From Pelagophyceae sp. CCMP2097 (taxonomy: Eukaryota; Sar; Pelagophyceae): 64,000 bases of DNA. The stretch lies in assembly GCA_026770575.1 (NCBI GenBank), contig MU657242.1, forward strand, positions 87,951-151,950, written 5' to 3'. A program made the position numbers and the translations under genes. A model generated the notes under the pieces. That model had not been told where the DNA came from. It was given only the letters and a program-made list of their open reading frames with translations, and did no database searches. Positions 1 to 10,975 of this stretch are shown piece after piece; position 1 is the first letter of the stretch; every line of letters begins with the position of its first letter.

Positions 1-881
1 CTCTCTCTCTGCACATTTAATTTAATCCGCAGTTCTTAAGGGTCGCCCAGGGCGCCCGAGTACACTTCTCTGCAAGGAGAGCTCAAGCGCTCTGAGACAG
101 TCAGAGACACCCTTCTGGCATACCTTTTCAGCTCGGCACCGCCACGCCACGGGTTCGATGGCGTCACGCGCGAGCTACACAGGATGCTATTCTGTGCACG
201 ATGCTGAAAGTTGTGACTGCCCGATGGTCCACCACGCTTCTGATCTCCCCCGCCGCTTCGAATAACCGTTGGGCGAACGACGCTGCTCGGGCAACTCGGA
301 GGTGCAAACGGGGTCGTATGGTTTCAATAGGACGCGCCAGGACGCGCCGCTTCGACGCGATCCTCGGCTGGACAGTGCCGGGAGGCAACGTTCGACGGTC
401 CTTTGAACGGCGCTTTCGCGTCCTGGACGGCCGGGGTGGGCTGCGGCGAGTATTGATGCATCGATGGTCGCGCGAGTCCGAGTTATTCAGACTTATTCTG
501 GACTGCTTCGCTTCCGTAGTGGGCAGAGTCGCATTACCACGGTTAATCCACCACACCCGCAAAAGGCGCGACTTAGACGGACACGGCACGGCTCGAACGG
601 TCTGCGAGGGGAGACGGGGTCGCAGCATCCGGCAAGGCACCCTGAGTCGAGCCTCCACGGCTGCGTCAGGAAGGCGGGCTGGACGGTCGTTGGCGTCGAA
701 TCGACGCCGCAAGAATCCAAACGCACGCGACAGAACCCCCGTGCCTACTGCGGCCCTCGCCAGCGCGCGCCCCGATGCAGCCACGGTGGCCGTCGCGTCG
801 AATGCCGCCGTCGAATCCCGTGGGAGCGTGCCGTTGGAGGAGGGATAATCAATATGTACAAAGTATTCCGACGAGGCTCGC
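1..881. other. No supported gene; short CT run at the left edge
   Basis: The stretch opens with a short CT dinucleotide run and is otherwise GC-rich. Several reading frames are open on both strands, but their translations are arginine/alanine/proline-rich without any domain, signal peptide or repeat I recognise. This is what GC-rich non-coding DNA gives by chance. It lies downstream of the minus-strand gene that ends at 882, so it should hold that gene's 3' UTR and an intergenic region. An exon of a gene lying further left cannot be excluded. Confidence 0.4.
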
Positions 882-3115
882 CTAGGGGCTCCGGAGGCGC
901 CGGGGGTGCGGCTGCTGCGCGTCGGGCCCGGGCCGCGCGGCGTGCGCGCCCGCGCGGTCGTTTTCGGGCAGTGCGTATCTCGCGGCCGTGGCGTCGGGCG
1001 CGGCGTACCTCGCCGCCGTGGCGAGGGCGTAGTACTCGTTGCAGGCCAGAGCCAGGACGCGGCAGAGGAGGGCCCACCACATGAACGAGTACCACGACTT
1101 TTGCGCAAGCTCGGGGAAGCTGCGGACGGGATGTGCCAAAGGGCGAGGAGAAGTTTCCGGGACACCGCCCCCGGGACACCGGCCCCCGGAGTCGGTCTCG
1201 ATACTGGGTCCGTAGACGGCTCCAGTCTCGGCCCCGATACACAACTGGACCCGAGGATGCTCTCTCTGGGGTTTGTCTCTGGACGCCGTCTTGAACGTCG
1301 CGTCGTCGGGCTGGTTCCATGCCTGCAGCTGGAGCTCGACCCAGGGCGCCGCCGAGGCGGGCTTGAACGCCGGCTTCATGCCTCTGAAGATGGCGGAAGC
1401 GTGTAAGAGAGCTGCTGGGGCGATGACCCGTAAAACAGAATACGACTGCGGCCGCGCGCGCTTCAAGCCCGGCCGCTTCGCCTCGGCGGCGTCTTGCAGA
1501 AGCGCCGCGTCGCGCCGCGCGAGGCGCGTGGCTGTCAAAGCGGCGCAGAGCTCGTGGATGGGCAGAGCGCCTCTCACCTGAAAAGACGGTATTTGACGGT
1601 ATTTGACGGTATTTGACGGCATTTGGCGGTATTTGACGATATTTCTCAATCGTACTTGCAAATCGAGGGGCACCCGCTCCGGGAGCGGCGGCCGCCTCTT
1701 GGCCGTCCTCGGCGCGTCCTGCCGCTCTGGTTTTCCGACACGGACGCGGCCTCTGACGACGGCGAAGAAAAGCTTTTGGGGATGCCAGGACCGCGTGTAC
1801 CCACAAATCCGCCGAGCCGAGTCGGCCACCTTGAAGCCAATCGACGCCGCCAGCGCGTGGGTGAGGTACGTGTGGACGTGGGGTAATTCCGTTGGACGTA
1901 ATTCTGTCGGCCGCGCGGCGCCGCGCCTCGGCTTCGGCCGGTCCAATTGGAGCCTCACCGCGCGCCTCGTGGCCCACAGCTTTGCGAGCTCCTCGACTAA
2001 CGGGGAGAGTATGCAGCAGTTTATCATCTCGGCGATGAGTCTTGTCCGTTTTCGCATGCCGTGTCTTGACCAGAATTTGTCTCGGAGGATCAACCACGGG
2101 ACCAAAAAGGGCGCGTCGCCTTTTTGTAAAGCGGCCCGCAGCAGTTTCGGCTCGCAGATGCGCAAGACGGCGAGCCAGATGAATGAAGCCAAGACGACTT
2201 CTAAACATGCTGCTGCGGCGTACCCGAACGCAAAAGACGAGAAGAGCGCCCTTGAAGCGTCGTTCAAAGAGGCGTACCTCGAATCATAAACCAGCGCGAA
2301 GAGCAAAGCCGGCGGGAAGGCCATGGCCGCGACGTTTGATAAAGTCTCCTTATAGAAGAAATTGTACGTTTCCGTGCCCATGGACAAAGTCGAAGACACG
2401 CCCGCGTAAGACAGAGCACACACCACGCTCGACACCGCCGCCAAGCGGTAGACGGCGCCCATCAAACCCGGCGTATCGAACGCCGTGGCGTCGTCGCCTT
2501 CTAAGAGGCCTAGGCCGTCTTCCTCTTCACTCGGCGCCTCCAGGAGCCGGTTGCGGAACGCGTCTTCCGAGAGGGTGAAAGGCGGGTCCTGCGCGAGGTC
2601 GTCGCTGTCGTCGTTTGACAAAGTGCGGTACCGGAGCCACGACGGCTGCCGAGGGCGCGCCGCCCACGGCTGCGGGCCGTAAGCGTGGCCCGCGGAGCCC
2701 GCCGAGCCGCGGGCGAGCACAGAGGCGCGGGCACCTATTTGAGGCGATGCCGGTGCGGCGATCCCTGCGGGCAAGAGGTCGCACCCGCGCCGCGGCTGGT
2801 CGGGGTCGGCATTTCCTGGGCCCAAGTCGACGGTTCCTGCGCTAGCGTCGAAAACGCCCCTGCAGACGTCGAAAACGCCGCTCCGGAAACTGCCGCGGGC
2901 CGCCGCGTCAATTCGGCGTCCGGCGATATTCGCGGCGAAACGACGGCGTCGTCGCCTCGGTACATAGTTCCATTCTCTTTGGAAAAGTGCGGTTCCAAAG
3001 CACTGAGCAAAGTGTGCAGCGCGACAGTCGACCTCGGCGCCGACGTCGGCCCCCAGGGCGGCTCGGAGCCGCCGCCAAAAAGCGGCAGCAGCAGCAGGAG
3101 CCAGACCCGGCTCAT
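882..3115 (-). CDS. PrsW-like intramembrane metalloprotease candidate with signal peptide
   Basis: The proposed start, ATG at 3115, opens a signal peptide (MSRVWLLLLLPLFGGG). The frame then shifts through an intron near 2740-2830 into a long frame ending with TAG at 882-884. After an acidic linker come several hydrophobic helices. One carries PLVEELAKLW, matching the EExxK signature of the PrsW family (PF13367). A following helix starts THALAASIGF, and a later one contains the histidine in APAALLHASAIF, as in the third PrsW motif. PrsW proteins cleave membrane substrates within the bilayer using two Glu and a His as zinc ligands; here the usual Glu of the second motif appears replaced. An in-phase intron (1578-1757, donor GTCAGAG, acceptor TTTTCAG) joins FAV to VRGALP. 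Its start codon lies 68 bp from that of the divergent WDR6 gene. Family assignment is by motif only; a CAAX-type protease is the main alternative. Confidence 0.5.
1587..1640. repeat. 11-bp tandem repeat inside intron (GGTATTTGACG unit)
   Basis: About five head-to-tail copies of an 11-bp unit (GGTATTTGACG on the + strand, later copies degenerate) lie inside the 180-bp intron of the PrsW-like gene, just upstream of its 3' splice site. The intron length is a multiple of three and has no in-frame stop, so retention would insert 60 residues with a repeated K-Y-R-Q-x-P-S motif. Confidence 0.8.
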
Positions 3116-3183
3116 CGGTTCTTCATCCGAGTCCGCAGTTCCGATCCTTTCGGCGAAAGCCTTTTGGGCGACGCTTCGGAAGG

Positions 3184-6100
3184 ATGCGCGACGGCGCGCT
3201 GCAGGCGGTGCTCGGCGAAAGCGTCGGCCCGGTGACGGCGCTGGCCTTTGGCGATGGCAACACGCTCCACGTCGCGCGCAACGGCGTGGTGTCAACGTTC
3301 GGAGCGGCGTCTGGGCCTCCGATACGATAGTCCACTCGGAGACCTCAAGCATCGGGACACCGAACGACCAACACTCAAGAATCGAGACACCGAAAACTCG
3401 ACCAACATTCAATCATCTGCACACCGAAGACTCGACGAACACGCAGGTACAGCACGAAGACGGGCGAGCTCCAAGGTCGGTTTCCCTATGCGAGAGTGCT
3501 ACAGTCTGATCATATGCAATGCGTCTGCCAGAGTGCTGCTGGTAGAGGACTGTCCGATCAAACGCTTAGGCGAGCGGCGCGTGCTCAACCGGCCTGTGCA
3601 CGGCCTCGTCTGCTTCGACGGTCAAATCTTCGCTTGGGGCGGCGGGGAACTTGGGCAGTTTGATAGCGGCAGCGGAGTCTTCAAAACGACGCTCACCTCG
3701 AACGGCGGACCCTTCCGCATCCTGGCGCTCGCCGTTTCCCGCCCGGGCGATGACGGGTGGTGGCGGCTTTGCGTGGCGACGTCGAACTGCGACGTTCTAC
3801 AAGCAGAGGGGTCCAACGTCGCCGGCGCCGCTTTCACGACACAAACGGCGTCGTTCAAGGCGCAAATGGGCGACTTGCGGTGCGCGTCGCTATCCGGCGC
3901 GGCCTGCGTCGCCGGCGACGCGTTTGGCCGCCTTGCCGTCGACGACAGGGCTGTCGACGCCGGCGACATCGCAGAGAGCCGACACGCCGTCGTCCGAGAA
4001 GATGCGCACGGCGGCGTCGTCACGTCCGTGCGCTGGGTCTGCCGACGCGGCGCGGAAGTCGTGTCGTCCGACGCGGCCACGATCGTCTCGACGTCCGACG
4101 ACCGGTCTATCAAGTGTTGGGTTTACGAGGGACGGTCGCTCCAGCTGCAGTGGACGGGCGTGGGCCACAGCGCGCGGTGCTGGGGCGCGTCGGGCCTGAT
4201 TCAAGGCAGGTGGGTGGCATCTTGTTCCCAAGACGGGACTTCAGTGGTTTGGAACGTCAAAGACGGCGGACAAAAGACTATTCTTAAAGGCCACGCCGGC
4301 AAGCACGTCTGGTGCGTCGAGGCTTTGGGCGACGTCCTTTCGACGGGGGGGCAGGATGGAACGGCGCGGCTTTGGTCCCTCGACCAAGCGCTCGAGACGA
4401 CGGCCGCTCCGCAAACGGCCACTTCCGATTCGACGACCGCTGCGACGACCGCGCCGATCGCAGGAGAGGCCTCGGAGCGACGCGCCGATGCGCGGACGAT
4501 GATCGTGAATGTGCCGGGGCCCGCGCCGTCGAAACGCGGCCCCGGGTCCGCCACTTTTGCGGGCGACGCTTTTGCGGGCGACGGTGCGAGCCCCAACCCC
4601 GCTCTTCCACGCGCCTCTGGTTCGGTGACGTGCATCCGCATCCTCGCGCCGTCTCGCGCGGCGCCGGAGCTCCGATTGCTGGTTGCGTTTGAAGCGACGG
4701 ACGCGGCGGCGGCGGAAAGCCAAGTCTGGCTCTTCCGAGACACGCCCTCCGACGAGACTCCCGCGGACCGCTGGCGCCGCATCGACGCCGTCGGTTGCGC
4801 GGGTTGGCGGTCGGCGCGGTGTATCAGCCTCGACAGTGACGCGCGGAGCATTGACGCCGCGGTGACGGGCACGTCGCACGCGGCTTTATGCGGCTCCGAC
4901 GGCATCCTCGTCGTAAACTGCGGCGACGCCGCCTTGGAGGCGTGTATCCCGCAGCGCGGCGCTGTTGGGTGCTGGTTTATACAAGCGGAACCCGTCCAGT
5001 CGGAACCTTCACGAGACGACTGCGACGACGGCAGCTTAACCATCGCAATCTCAGGCGCCGACCGCGCGCTCACGCTCTGGTCTGCGCCGTCTTCTCGCGC
5101 GGGGGGCCTGATTTTTGATCCGACTCTGACTTTCCGAGTCGGCGACGCCGCCTTCACAACAGCCGTCATCCGCTGCGACGCCTCGCTCGTCGTCGGCGAC
5201 TCGCGCGGCTGGCTCCACCGCTTCCGCGCGGATGGACACGGGAAGGTGCGGCTCTCGAAGAACAGTGGATGCGTGATATCTTTAACGGCGAGCGAGGGTT
5301 CAAAAGCGGCCAAGGGCGGTTTAAAGAGCGTGCGCTGCGTCACCGCGGGCGCAAAGGTCGTATACGTCTCGCTCGGCGATTCGCTGGACAAGACGGCAGA
5401 GGCGCAGTTAAAGGCGTTGGGGCCGGTCTCGAAAGTGTCGAGCGGCTCTCCCGACGACTCTTCAACGGCCTGCGGCTTCGTCGGGAACCGTCTCGTCGTC
5501 GCCGATGTGGAGACGGGCGCGGTGAAGATGGACGTGGCCAAAGCGGGGCATGGGCGGAGGGCGCACGATTTGACAGACGCGCACGCAGTTTATTGTCAAG
5601 AAGACGGTCGCATCGGAATCGTCGCCTTCGCCCCATCAAAAACCGGCCCGCGCCAGCTCGGTTCTCGGCTCGTCGCGGATGGGGTGGTCGGGGCGAGGTA
5701 TTTAGATGATGAAAAGTTGCTGATTACGGGCGGTTCGGGCGAGATTGGCATCTTATCAACCGACGGCTCACTGAATCTGCTAGAGTCCGCGGAGCACCCG
5801 GAGCGCGCTCTTGCGGTGTGCGGTGCTTTTGTGGCGACGGCGGGGGGGTCGAACGTTTTGCGGGTCTGGGATTCGAAGCGTGCAAGGCTCGTAAAGGTCT
5901 CTGATGTACCATTATTCCAGCACAGGAGCCAGGACCAGCGCGTCCTCTCCGCGGTGGCCTGGGGCGATCCGGTTACGGTGGCGCTGGGGGATACGTGTGG
6001 CGTGGTGACGTTTCTGCGTTTGTCTTCAAAGACGCAGCGCGCCGTGTCCTGGGATTCGGCGCCAGTCGTCTCGCTTGCGCGCTGCGCGGAATGCGCCGGG

Positions 6101-7219
6101 GCCGCAAGAAGGCTCGTCTTCGCCGGGTCCACGACGGGGCACGTCATCGTCTGGGACGTTTCGGAAAATTGGACCTGCGGCAACGACATTCAAGTCTTAA
6201 TCGCTCTAAGGCCGCACTGCGCGGGCGTCAACGCGCTCGCGGCGTTTTCCGTGCTTGGTGATGAGGTGGTGGTCTGCGGCGGTGGAGACGATCATGTAAT
6301 GTCTTTTGTACAGCTCCTACTGGCCGCCCCAGCCGCTCTCATCGACGCCCCTCCCACCGGCGACGCAGCCGGCGGCGTACCGGCGGGCTCAGACGCAGGA
6401 GACGGCCGCTCCGGAGCGGCGGCGCGAGGAGCGGGCCGACAGAAACCGGCTGCGTGCGCCGTGACCCTCTTGGAGAGGCATGGGGCCGCGCAACTGAAGC
6501 ATCTCCAATTCTCTCAGGCTATTTTCTCATCCACCGCCCAAGACGCGAGAAGACTCTACGGCGTCGGTACCGACGCCGTGCTCCACGTTTGGGGCCGCGT
6601 CCGAAGAGTACATGGACAGTGCGATTCCAGAGCTGGCATATTCCAGAGCTGGTATCACCCAGAGACGCACGCCGGGACCAAGGCATCGTCTGCCCGCGGA
6701 AAGCGGGTGGTCCCAAGCCGACCCGCTGAAAGCGGGTGGTCCCAAACCGTACCTCGCCGCGCTAGGTCTGGCGCGTGCGTCCCGCGGAGCGCGCCGCTTT
6801 AAGAACCGGCTGGACAAATGTTGCATCTACCTCGCCGCGCGCCAACGCCGACGGCCTGGACCTCCTCTTCCTCCTTGCCTTTGAGTGAGGAGGGATTCGA
6901 GAAGGGGTGTTGGCACTTTTGCAGACGTGATGAGTCAAAGGTCGACGGTGATGACTGTCAAAGGTCGACGTTGTGGACCCCGTCAAAGACCAGCCATAGG
7001 CTCGACCTCGGCGACGTCGCCGGCTTCGACGTGCGGCCCGCGCGCGAGGGGGGCGGCGGCGAAGATCGGTTGGTCGTTTTTGGCTACAGCGGCATCGCAT
7101 TCGTCGACGTCTCGCAAGACGGCACCGTCGCAGTCCGCGCGCGGCCCGACGCGGCCTGCGCGCCGCAGCCGCCGCCGCCCAAAGTGCCGCCGTCGTCGTC
7201 GTGCAAGTGCTGGCGATGA
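3184..7219 (+). CDS. WDR6/Trm734-like WD40 protein, tRNA ribose-methylation cofactor
   Basis: WDR6 (yeast Trm734/Rtt10) is a WD40 scaffold that partners the FTSJ1/Trm7 methyltransferase for 2'-O-methylation of tRNA position 34. ATG at 3184 gives MRDGALQAVLGESVGPV, which runs into a first blade-like strand. An intron with an acceptor near 3532 then joins LLVEDCPIKRL. The core shows the family-typical series DDRSIKCW, GHSARCWG, SQDGTSVVW, HAGKHVWCVEA and GGQDGTARLW, followed by further degenerate blades for about 1,000 residues. The long frame leaves coding after VLHVWGRV near 6600. A last exon from about 6990 reads DVAGFDVRP...LVVFGYSGIAFVDV and stops with TGA at 7217-7219. Both introns carry their own repeats. 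Overall length (about 1,100 aa) suits the family. The exact first and last intron limits are my inference. Confidence 0.82.
3345..3443. repeat. ~32-bp imperfect tandem repeat in WDR6 intron 1
   Basis: Three imperfect copies of a 30-34-bp unit (core CACACCGAA...CTCGAC, varying between copies) lie between the end of the first exon and the acceptor near 3532. The frame stays open here only because the unit has few stops; the residues do not resemble WD40 sequence. Confidence 0.65.
6615..6760. repeat. Two short direct-repeat pairs in the last WDR6 intron
   Basis: ATTCCAGAGCTGG occurs twice around 6627-6654. A 20-odd-bp unit with core AAAGCGGGTGGTCCCAA occurs twice around 6698-6747. Both pairs sit where WD40 coding similarity is lost, between VLHVWGRV and the last exon, which supports an intron there. 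Confidence 0.65.
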
Positions 7220-7550
7220 ACACGGGTGACCCAGGGCTCGACGCGAAACGCACACTCGAAACGCACACGGGCACAATCTTAACAGTTAATCACAACACAG
7301 TACACTCGAGCGCCGCCAGTGCGGACCCGGACGGGGCGGTGCCGCAACGCGGCGGCGGGTGTCGAAAACGGGCGGGTGCGAAAACGACCGCGACGGGCGG
7401 GCCGCGTCATCGGTCCGCGGGCCTGCGCGCCGCGGCGGCGCCGACTGCGTTTTGGAGCGGCGATGCGCGGCTGGCCTTTTTGAGCGCGAGGACGATGTAG
7501 GCCAGCGCGAGCGGATCCGAGGCGGGGATCTTTTTCGGAGCTTCGGCCGC

Positions 7551-10500
7551 CTAAGTGTCCTTTTTGTTGAAAGGTGTGTCCTTTTTGTTGAAAGGTGCCT
7601 TTCGAATCAAACGATACCGAACCTGCTTGTCTTTCGGATACAGCGGGTCTTTCCCCGGCGAGTGTCCTGCCGCTCGCGGCTCTGGGATGACTCTGTATTG
7701 CGACGTGTCGAGTGTGATCCACCTTCGAAGACGCCAGATGTATTTCCACCTTGCAAAGACGCCGTTTCTCGCAATCGCTTCGAAGAGCGCTGGGGCGTCG
7801 ACGCCGGCGTTTGTAAAGGCCCAGAGCGTGTCCGCGAGGTTTTCCGAATCGAATGATGCAATTTTCCGAACTGCCTCGGAAGCGACGGCTTTATACAACA
7901 ACGGAGCCGGGAACCCCGCCTTTGAAAAGGCCCATGCCGTGCGCGAAAGGCTCCAAGCGTCGAACGATTCGATCTTCTTCGATGCGGTCGAAGCAGCGGC
8001 GTCGAAGAGCGAGGGGGCTTGGATTTTCGACTTTGCGTAGGCCCAAACGAGTCTCGCAAGGTCCGGGGCTTCAAAAGTCTCCACCTTGGCCACCGAAGCA
8101 GACGCTTCAAAGAGCCCTGGCGCTTCCACGCCCGCCTTTGCAAAGGCCCAGAGCAAGTCTGCCAAAGGTTTTGGGTCGAACAAATGCACGTCGCGAAGCG
8201 CTTGAAGAGTCGCCGCCTCGAAGAGCAAAGGCGCGGGAACGTTTGCGGTCGCGTAGGCGCAGACGACGTTTGAGAGCGCGGTTGAATCGAAGGATGAAAT
8301 CTTGGCTCTGGCTTGGACTGCTAAAGCTTGGAACAGAGCCGGGGATGCGACGCCCGCCGCAGAATAGGCCCAGAGCGTGTCCGCCACAGCCCTCGCATCG
8401 AACGACGCCAGCTTCGCATCCAGCTCGACCTCGACGGAAACGGCGATGGACGGCGCCGCCGAGACGGCTTTGGAAGGTGCCTTGGAGCGCGCTGCCGCCT
8501 TGACGGCTCTCGTCGGCGCCTCCAAACGCAGCGCCGCGGTGCTCGGCGGCGCCTCTGCGGGCGCGAGCCGCGCCGGCGCCGCCTCGACCAGCTTCCGTTG
8601 GGAGGAGACTGCTAATGATGCCACCTCTGAGGAGATTGCTGTCGAAGACGCCTCGGAAAAGACTCCTACAGAAGACGATTCCGTTGTGAGTACTGAGGCC
8701 TCGAAAGCCGCCTCGAACGATGTCTTCGCCGTCGCGCGCTGCGCCGTGGCCTCGAAGAGCGCTCTGGCCGGCGTTGAAACGGCTGTGGAAGAGGCATAAA
8801 GTGAAAACGCGTCGACTGTGAGAGCCAGATCTTGAGCACTAAAGGCATCTATGCCGCGCACCGCCGCCGCGGCCACGGCGTCGAAGAGCGCTTCGGCCGC
8901 AGCATTTGGTAAAACCCGCGCTTTTGCAAAGGCCCACGCGGTCAGAGCGAGATGGTGTGAACTGAAAAAGCCGATTCTCTTTCCCGTTTCTCCTGCGACG
9001 GCTTCAAAAAGAGACGCGTCGGCGGCCCCGGCATTCGCAAAGGCCCAGGCCGTGTTGGCGAGATCGTGCGGCGAGAACGTCGCCACCTTGGAAGTGGCTG
9101 TTACGGCGAGTGCCGCAAACAGTGATGGCGCTTCATAACCGATTGAAGCAAACGCGTTCGCCACGTTCGCCAATTCCCGCGCGTTCAACCCGCCCATCTC
9201 CGGCGCCCGCGAGGATATGGCCTCGAATAATGAAGGGGCAGAGAAATTTGCCTTTGAAAAGGCCCACGCCAGACTGGCGAGAGCCGGAGGTTCGAACGTT
9301 TCGATTTGAGCCAATGCTTCAACCGCGGCCGCTTTGAACAACAGCGGCGCTTCGATCCCAGCCTTGGCAAAGGCCCAGACGGTGTTTGATAGGTTCTGCT
9401 CGCTGAACGTGGCCATCTTCTTCACGGCTTCTGCCGCAATGGCCTCAAACAGCACCTTTTCTGAAAACCCCGCTTCTGAAAATGCCCACGCCGTGTTCGC
9501 TAAAGCCTGGGCGTTGAACGTCGCCATCTTCTTCACAGCGGCCAAAGCCGCCGCTTTGAAAAGGCAAGGCGCTCGAAAGCCCGCTTTTGAAAATGCCCAG
9601 ACGGTGTTCGAAACGTCCTGCGAATTGAACTGTGCCATCTGCTGAGACGATTCGTTGGCGACGGCCCGGAATAACGAGGGCTCGGTCAAACCCGCCTTGG
9701 CAAAGGCCCAGACGAGGTTCGCCAGGCCTTGAGCGTTGAACGTCGCAATCTTCGACGACGCTTCCACAGCGAGAGCGTCGAATAAAAACGGCGCTTGAAA
9801 GTCCGCCGCCGAAAAGGCCCAGGCCGTGTTGGAGAGGTGCTGCGAGGTAAAGTCCTCGACCGGCACTAAAGCGACGGCTTCAAACATTGCTTTTGCGTTC
9901 AAGCCCTCGCACGCCCCCGCCGTCGCATACGCCCAGACGGTGTTCGAAACGTCCTGCGGCTTGAACGATTTGATGTTCGACACGGCTTGAGAGGCGAGCG
10001 CCTCGAATAGAGCTGGCGCGGCGACTTTGGCTTTGGCAAAGCCCCAAGCCGTGTTGGCGATATGCCGCGCTTCGAAGAACCTGAGATCCTGAAGAGCGCG
10101 CTTTTCGAGGCCGTCGAAGAGCTTGTGGGCGTTTAAGCTGTTTGCGCCGATCTTTGCCAGAGCCCAGGATACGCCGGCGACGTCGCGGGGTCGCCAAAGC
10201 ACAGCGAACTTCGCCGCGCGGCAAAGCAGCGCTTCAAACCGCGCGTCCTCCAATAAAGCGCCGCGGACCTTTGCGAGGCGCGACAGGGCGGTAGAGACGT
10301 TTGTCGGCGTGAAAGCTTCGCCGCGCGTCTCGAAGATGGAGAGGACAGCAACTGAAGAGTTGCACGCAACGAGCATATCGTTGACCTGCACGGCGCCGAG
10401 CACCGCCGGCGCCGGCGCCAGGTCCGGCTTTGCAGCGCGCGGCGCCACGGCGGGCGCGCCGCGGGTGGCGCCGCCATCGCGGGCAGGCGCGGCGTCGCCC

Positions 10501-10778
10501 CCGTGTGACGCGAGCCGCGCCAGCGGCCTTCGCCGCAGCAACTCGCCGGGCGCGCGGCGGCGGAGCATGCGCGAGCTCACCGCGGCCCGGCGCGCCGCAT
10601 ACGCTCGCGGTCCGACTTCTAGTAGACTGGCGGCAGGCGTGTTGTTTACAAACGGCCGCAGTCGGCGATGCGGTGGCTTCACAAAAGCCGCTTCCCAGCC
10701 GTCGGGACGGGCACCTCGGGCCGCGGCGGCAACCACGCAGAGGCGCAGGCGGGCGTCCATACAGAAAGACACGTCCAT
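7551..10778 (-). CDS. Heptatricopeptide/RAP-type helical-repeat protein (19 repeats), putative organellar RNA-binding protein
   Basis: ATG at 10778 opens a basic, alanine-rich N-terminus of about 120 residues that could be an organelle presequence. From about residue 180 there are 19 units of 36-38 residues with consensus LANTxWAFAKAGxxAPxLFEA followed by xAxxAxxKIxxF and a hinge residue. Twelve or thirteen units are contiguous, then comes an Ala/Ser-rich linker of about 120 residues (near 8450-8760), then six more units. Length and consensus match the 37-residue heptatricopeptide repeats seen with RAP domains and the related octotricopeptide repeats, which bind organellar RNA and control its processing or translation. 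No RAP domain is visible after the last repeat, where the frame runs through KYIWRLRRW into tandem-repeat DNA, so a final exon may be missing. The specific RNA target cannot be told. Confidence 0.75.
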   Translation of the reverse strand: MDVSFCMDARLRLCVVAAAARGARPDGWEAAFVKPPHRRLRPFVNNTPAASLLEVGPRAYAARRAAVSSRMLRRRAPGELLRRRPLARLASHGGDAAPARDGGATRGAPAVAPRAAKPDLAPAPAVLGAVQVNDMLVACNSSVAVLSIFETRGEAFTPTNVSTALSRLAKVRGALLEDARFEALLCRAAKFAVLWRPRDVAGVSWALAKIGANSLNAHKLFDGLEKRALQDLRFFEARHIANTAWGFAKAKVAAPALFEALASQAVSNIKSFKPQDVSNTVWAYATAGACEGLNAKAMFEAVALVPVEDFTSQHLSNTAWAFSAADFQAPFLFDALAVEASSKIATFNAQGLANLVWAFAKAGLTEPSLFRAVANESSQQMAQFNSQDVSNTVWAFSKAGFRAPCLFKAAALAAVKKMATFNAQALANTAWAFSEAGFSEKVLFEAIAAEAVKKMATFSEQNLSNTVWAFAKAGIEAPLLFKAAAVEALAQIETFEPPALASLAWAFSKANFSAPSLFEAISSRAPEMGGLNARELANVANAFASIGYEAPSLFAALAVTATSKVATFSPHDLANTAWAFANAGAADASLFEAVAGETGKRIGFFSSHHLALTAWAFAKARVLPNAAAEALFDAVAAAAVRGIDAFSAQDLALTVDAFSLYASSTAVSTPARALFEATAQRATAKTSFEAAFEASVLTTESSSVGVFSEASSTAISSEVASLAVSSQRKLVEAAPARLAPAEAPPSTAALRLEAPTRAVKAAARSKAPSKAVSAAPSIAVSVEVELDAKLASFDARAVADTLWAYSAAGVASPALFQALAVQARAKISSFDSTALSNVVCAYATANVPAPLLFEAATLQALRDVHLFDPKPLADLLWAFAKAGVEAPGLFEASASVAKVETFEAPDLARLVWAYAKSKIQAPSLFDAAASTASKKIESFDAWSLSRTAWAFSKAGFPAPLLYKAVASEAVRKIASFDSENLADTLWAFTNAGVDAPALFEAIARNGVFARWKYIWRLRRWITLDTSQYRVIPEPRAAGHSPGKDPLYPKDKQVRYRLIRKAPFNKKDTPFNKKDT
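7555..7592. repeat. Two perfect 19-bp tandem copies at the 3' end of the helical-repeat gene
   Basis: GTGTCCTTTTTGTTGAAAG is present twice in tandem (7555-7573, 7574-7592). On the minus strand it is read as the C-terminal residues K-x-PFNKKDT-PFNKKDT just before the stop, so the apparent protein tail is probably UTR or intron rather than conserved protein. The preceding 7220-7550 contains no gene I can support. Confidence 0.75.
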
Positions 10779-10975
10779 GAGAGCCGGCTCGAGGCGGAGG
10801 GTGAGCGGGCCTTATCGTGCGTGCGCGGCCAGCCGACTTTGAAGCCGAGGGTCTCAGGCCGACGACCGCGCGACCGCGGACCTTTCGCCCTTCTCGACCG
10901 CGGCCCTCGCCAGGGGCGCGGCACCTTAGTGCGTTGCTCGGTCCGGCGTCGGGCGGCGCGGCCGCCGATGTGGGA

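Noticed and set aside
164..1165. 330-codon minus-strand frame near the left edge
   Set aside because: Arg/Pro/Ser-rich, no domain, and it overlaps the better supported PrsW-like exons and several equally long frames on the other strand.
4201..5541. Long minus-strand open frame (over 440 codons) opposite WDR6, and similar ones opposite the SET gene (52428-53291) and the giant receptor (43215-44225)
   Set aside because: These are antisense shadows produced by GC-rich codon use. They show no domains, and the plus/minus partner in each case has clear family motifs.
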